Origin: Sphingobium sp. TCM1
GTDB taxonomy: Bacteria; Pseudomonadota; Alphaproteobacteria; Sphingomonadales; Sphingomonadaceae
DNA: 64,000 nucleotides
Assembly (NCBI RefSeq): GCF_001650725.1
Contig: NZ_LXVX01000013.1
Location: forward strand, 1 to 64,000
Direction of reading: 5' to 3'
Made by a program: the position numbers and the translations under genes. Position 1 is the first letter of the stretch. Each line of letters begins with the position of its first letter. Positions 62,303-64,000 of the stretch are shown here, piece after piece. The notes under the pieces are model-generated. The model saw only the letters and a program-made list of their open reading frames with translations. It had not been told where the DNA came from and made no database searches.

Positions 62303-64000
62303 GTGCGCCGTTCCGTATCCGTCTTTCTGCTGCCCTTGATGCTGGGCGTCGCGCCCGGCGCGCTGATGGCCCAGCCGCAGCAGCAACAGCCCAGGGGCGC
62401 TGCGCAGGAGGCGAGCGACGAGGGCGAGGAGATCATCGTCACAGGCCAGCCGCAACGCGGCGCGGTGATGGGAGAGATCGAGCCGGAACAGCAACTGTCC
62501 CCCGCCGACGTGCGCGCGCTGGGCGTCACGTCGATCAACGACCTCATCACCGAATTGTCGCCCCAGACCAACGGCACCCCGGTCGTGCTGCTGAACGGCA
62601 AGCGCATCTCCAGCTTCGCCGAAATTCGCGACCTGCCGACCGAAGCGGTAGCGCGGGTCGACATATTGCCCGAGCAGGTGGCGCTGAGCTATGGCTATGC
62701 GCCGACGCAGAAAGTGGTGAACATCGTCCTGCGCCAGCGTTTCCGTGCCGAGACAGGCGAGATGGAGTTGGGCACGACCACCGAGGGCGGGCGCGAGAAT
62801 GGCGAGTGGGAAGCGGGCATCCTGCGCATTCGCGGCGACAACCGCTTCACCCTGAACCTGGAATATAGCCGCGCCGCCCGCCTGCTGGAAAGCGAGCGCG
62901 ACATCACCACCACCCCGGCCAATCGCCCCTATGCGCTGGCGGGCAATATCGGCTCGACCACGCTGGGGGCGGAGATCGACCCGGCCCTGTCGGCGCTGGC
63001 CGGCCAGACCGTGACGGTGGCCGCCGTGCCGGCGATCGCGGCTGGCGGCGCACCGACGCTGGGCGATTTCGTCGCCGGCGCCAATGCGGCGGCCGTGACC
63101 GATCTCACCCGCTATCGCACGCTCAGCCCCGCGACCGAGAATTTCTCCGTCAATGCCACGCTCGCCCGCGCGCTGGGCGGCGTATCGGCGACACTCAACG
63201 GGCGGCTGGAACTGTCGGAAAATGACTCGCTCCAGGGGCTGTCGACGGCGGCCCTGGGTCTCGATGCCGGCGGCCCCTTCTCCCCCTTCGGCCAGGACGT
63301 CACCCTCTATCGCTATCTGGCGCAGGCCGGCGCGCTGGGGCAGCAGATCCGCGGCACCACCGGCCATGTCGGCCTGACGCTGAACGGGCAGATCGGCCGC
63401 AAATGGCAATGGTCCTTCACCGGCAATGGCGACCTGTCGATCACGCGGACGCGCACGGATCGCGGCGTCGCGACCGACGCGATCCAGGCGGCGCTCGACG
63501 CGGGCGATCCAAACGTCAATCCCTATGGCGACTTCGCGTCCGGCCTGCTGTCGACCCGCCTGACCGACACGGCGCGCGCCAAAAGCCAGGCGGTGAGCGC
63601 CGACCTGCTGGTGAGCGGCGCGCTGCTGCGCCTGCCCGCCGGCGACGTCATGGCCTCGATCCGGCTGGGCGGATCGGCCAACGGCTTTGAAAGCCGCTCG
63701 ATCCGCTCGGGGGTCGAACGGCCCACTGACTATAGCCGCCAGATCGGCAGCGGGCAGATCAGCATCGACCTGCCGCTTACCAGCCGGTCCAGGGGCGTGC
63801 TGGGCGGCGTCGGCGACATCGGCATCAACCTGAATCTCGCGGCGCAGCAATTGTCCGACTTCGGCACCCTCTCGACGCTCGGCTATGGCCTGCGCTGGCA
63901 GCCGGTGAAGGCGGTGCAGATCCTGGCGTCGGCCAATCAGGACCGGGCCGCGCCCACCGGCGCGCAGATCACCGATCCGCTGATTGCGACGCCCAACGTC
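62303..64000 (+). CDS. TonB-dependent receptor-like outer-membrane protein (partial, runs off the window)
   Basis: An open frame from a GTG at 62303, after a CTGGGGGG ribosome site, continues to the window end with 566 codons visible. The signal peptide RRSVSVFLLPLMLGVAPG is followed by a TonB-box-like EGEEIIVTGQPQRG and a plug (INDLITELSPQTNGTPVVLLNGKRI, RVDILPEQVALSYGYAPTQKVVNIVL). The plug is short and the barrel lacks the usual long loops seen so far. The ligand is unknown. The end is outside the window. Confidence 0.8.
   Translation, partial: MRRSVSVFLLPLMLGVAPGALMAQPQQQQPRGAAQEASDEGEEIIVTGQPQRGAVMGEIEPEQQLSPADVRALGVTSINDLITELSPQTNGTPVVLLNGKRISSFAEIRDLPTEAVARVDILPEQVALSYGYAPTQKVVNIVLRQRFRAETGEMELGTTTEGGRENGEWEAGILRIRGDNRFTLNLEYSRAARLLESERDITTTPANRPYALAGNIGSTTLGAEIDPALSALAGQTVTVAAVPAIAAGGAPTLGDFVAGANAAAVTDLTRYRTLSPATENFSVNATLARALGGVSATLNGRLELSENDSLQGLSTAALGLDAGGPFSPFGQDVTLYRYLAQAGALGQQIRGTTGHVGLTLNGQIGRKWQWSFTGNGDLSITRTRTDRGVATDAIQAALDAGDPNVNPYGDFASGLLSTRLTDTARAKSQAVSADLLVSGALLRLPAGDVMASIRLGGSANGFESRSIRSGVERPTDYSRQIGSGQISIDLPLTSRSRGVLGGVGDIGINLNLAAQQLSDFGTLSTLGYGLRWQPVKAVQILASANQDRAAPTGAQITDPLIATPNV

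Overview
The window looks like chromosomal or megaplasmid DNA from a high-GC alphaproteobacterium, most likely a sphingomonad (Sphingobium/Sphingomonas/Novosphingobium type). The clues are GC-rich coding bias, long proteins of the sphingomonad TonB-receptor style, a NodT-type outer-membrane factor and an FCD-GntR-controlled arabinose locus. No rRNA, convincing tRNA, CRISPR array or prophage is visible. The assignment rests on remembered family resemblance, not on a search.

Layout. 1-3.3 kb is an eroded accessory edge: an IS21-like terminus that cuts a LysR gene, a nucleotidyltransferase-domain gene, a LuxR-type regulator and an orphan ECF sigma factor. 3.3-6.5 kb is a minus-strand operon (SulP transporter, tandem universal stress protein, DksA-like protein, cold-shock-domain protein) behind a structured leader. 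6.5-10.3 kb has a Nudix hydrolase and a complete arsenic operon (arsR, LMW-phosphatase-type reductase, arsC, acr3, arsH). 10.5-21.2 kb is a defence-like island on the minus strand: a MerR-like regulator, an N6-adenine methylase, a PIN nuclease, a giant PD-(D/E)xK-methylase fusion, an unknown protein, an XRE-ImmA/IrrE protease and a Cys-rich conserved protein. It is edged by a roughly 50-bp direct repeat present three times, next to a frameshifted gene. This is the best candidate in the window for an undescribed system.

21.3-29.1 kb carries regulators (LysR, LacI, TetR), an SDR, an RTX-repeat protein, HU and an MHS-family transporter. 29.1-36.3 kb is an RND efflux operon. It follows a leader with a strong-SD 11-codon ORF and a structure that resembles the alphaproteobacterial speF leader, plus TetR-type operators. 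37.6-53.5 kb is an arabinan/L-arabinose utilisation locus: lactonase, mutarotase, FucP-like transporter, FCD-GntR repressor, AraD1, Gfo/Idh dehydrogenase, GH51, two GH43, TonB receptor and an (alpha/alpha)6 glycosidase with a C-terminal discoidin-like domain. A shared palindrome near ATTnGTCsGAsnAAT occurs upstream of several of these units and fits a GntR/FadR operator.

53.5-57.9 kb is a compact amine dehydrogenase cluster (TetR, mauB, mauE, mauD, mauA, cytochrome c) with no mauG in view. The rest is proline iminopeptidase, a nucleoside-hydrolase-like protein with an altered metal site, an exported methyltransferase-like protein, a REP-bracketed intergenic element, a 2OG-Fe(II) oxygenase-like protein and the start of an outer-membrane receptor that runs off the window.
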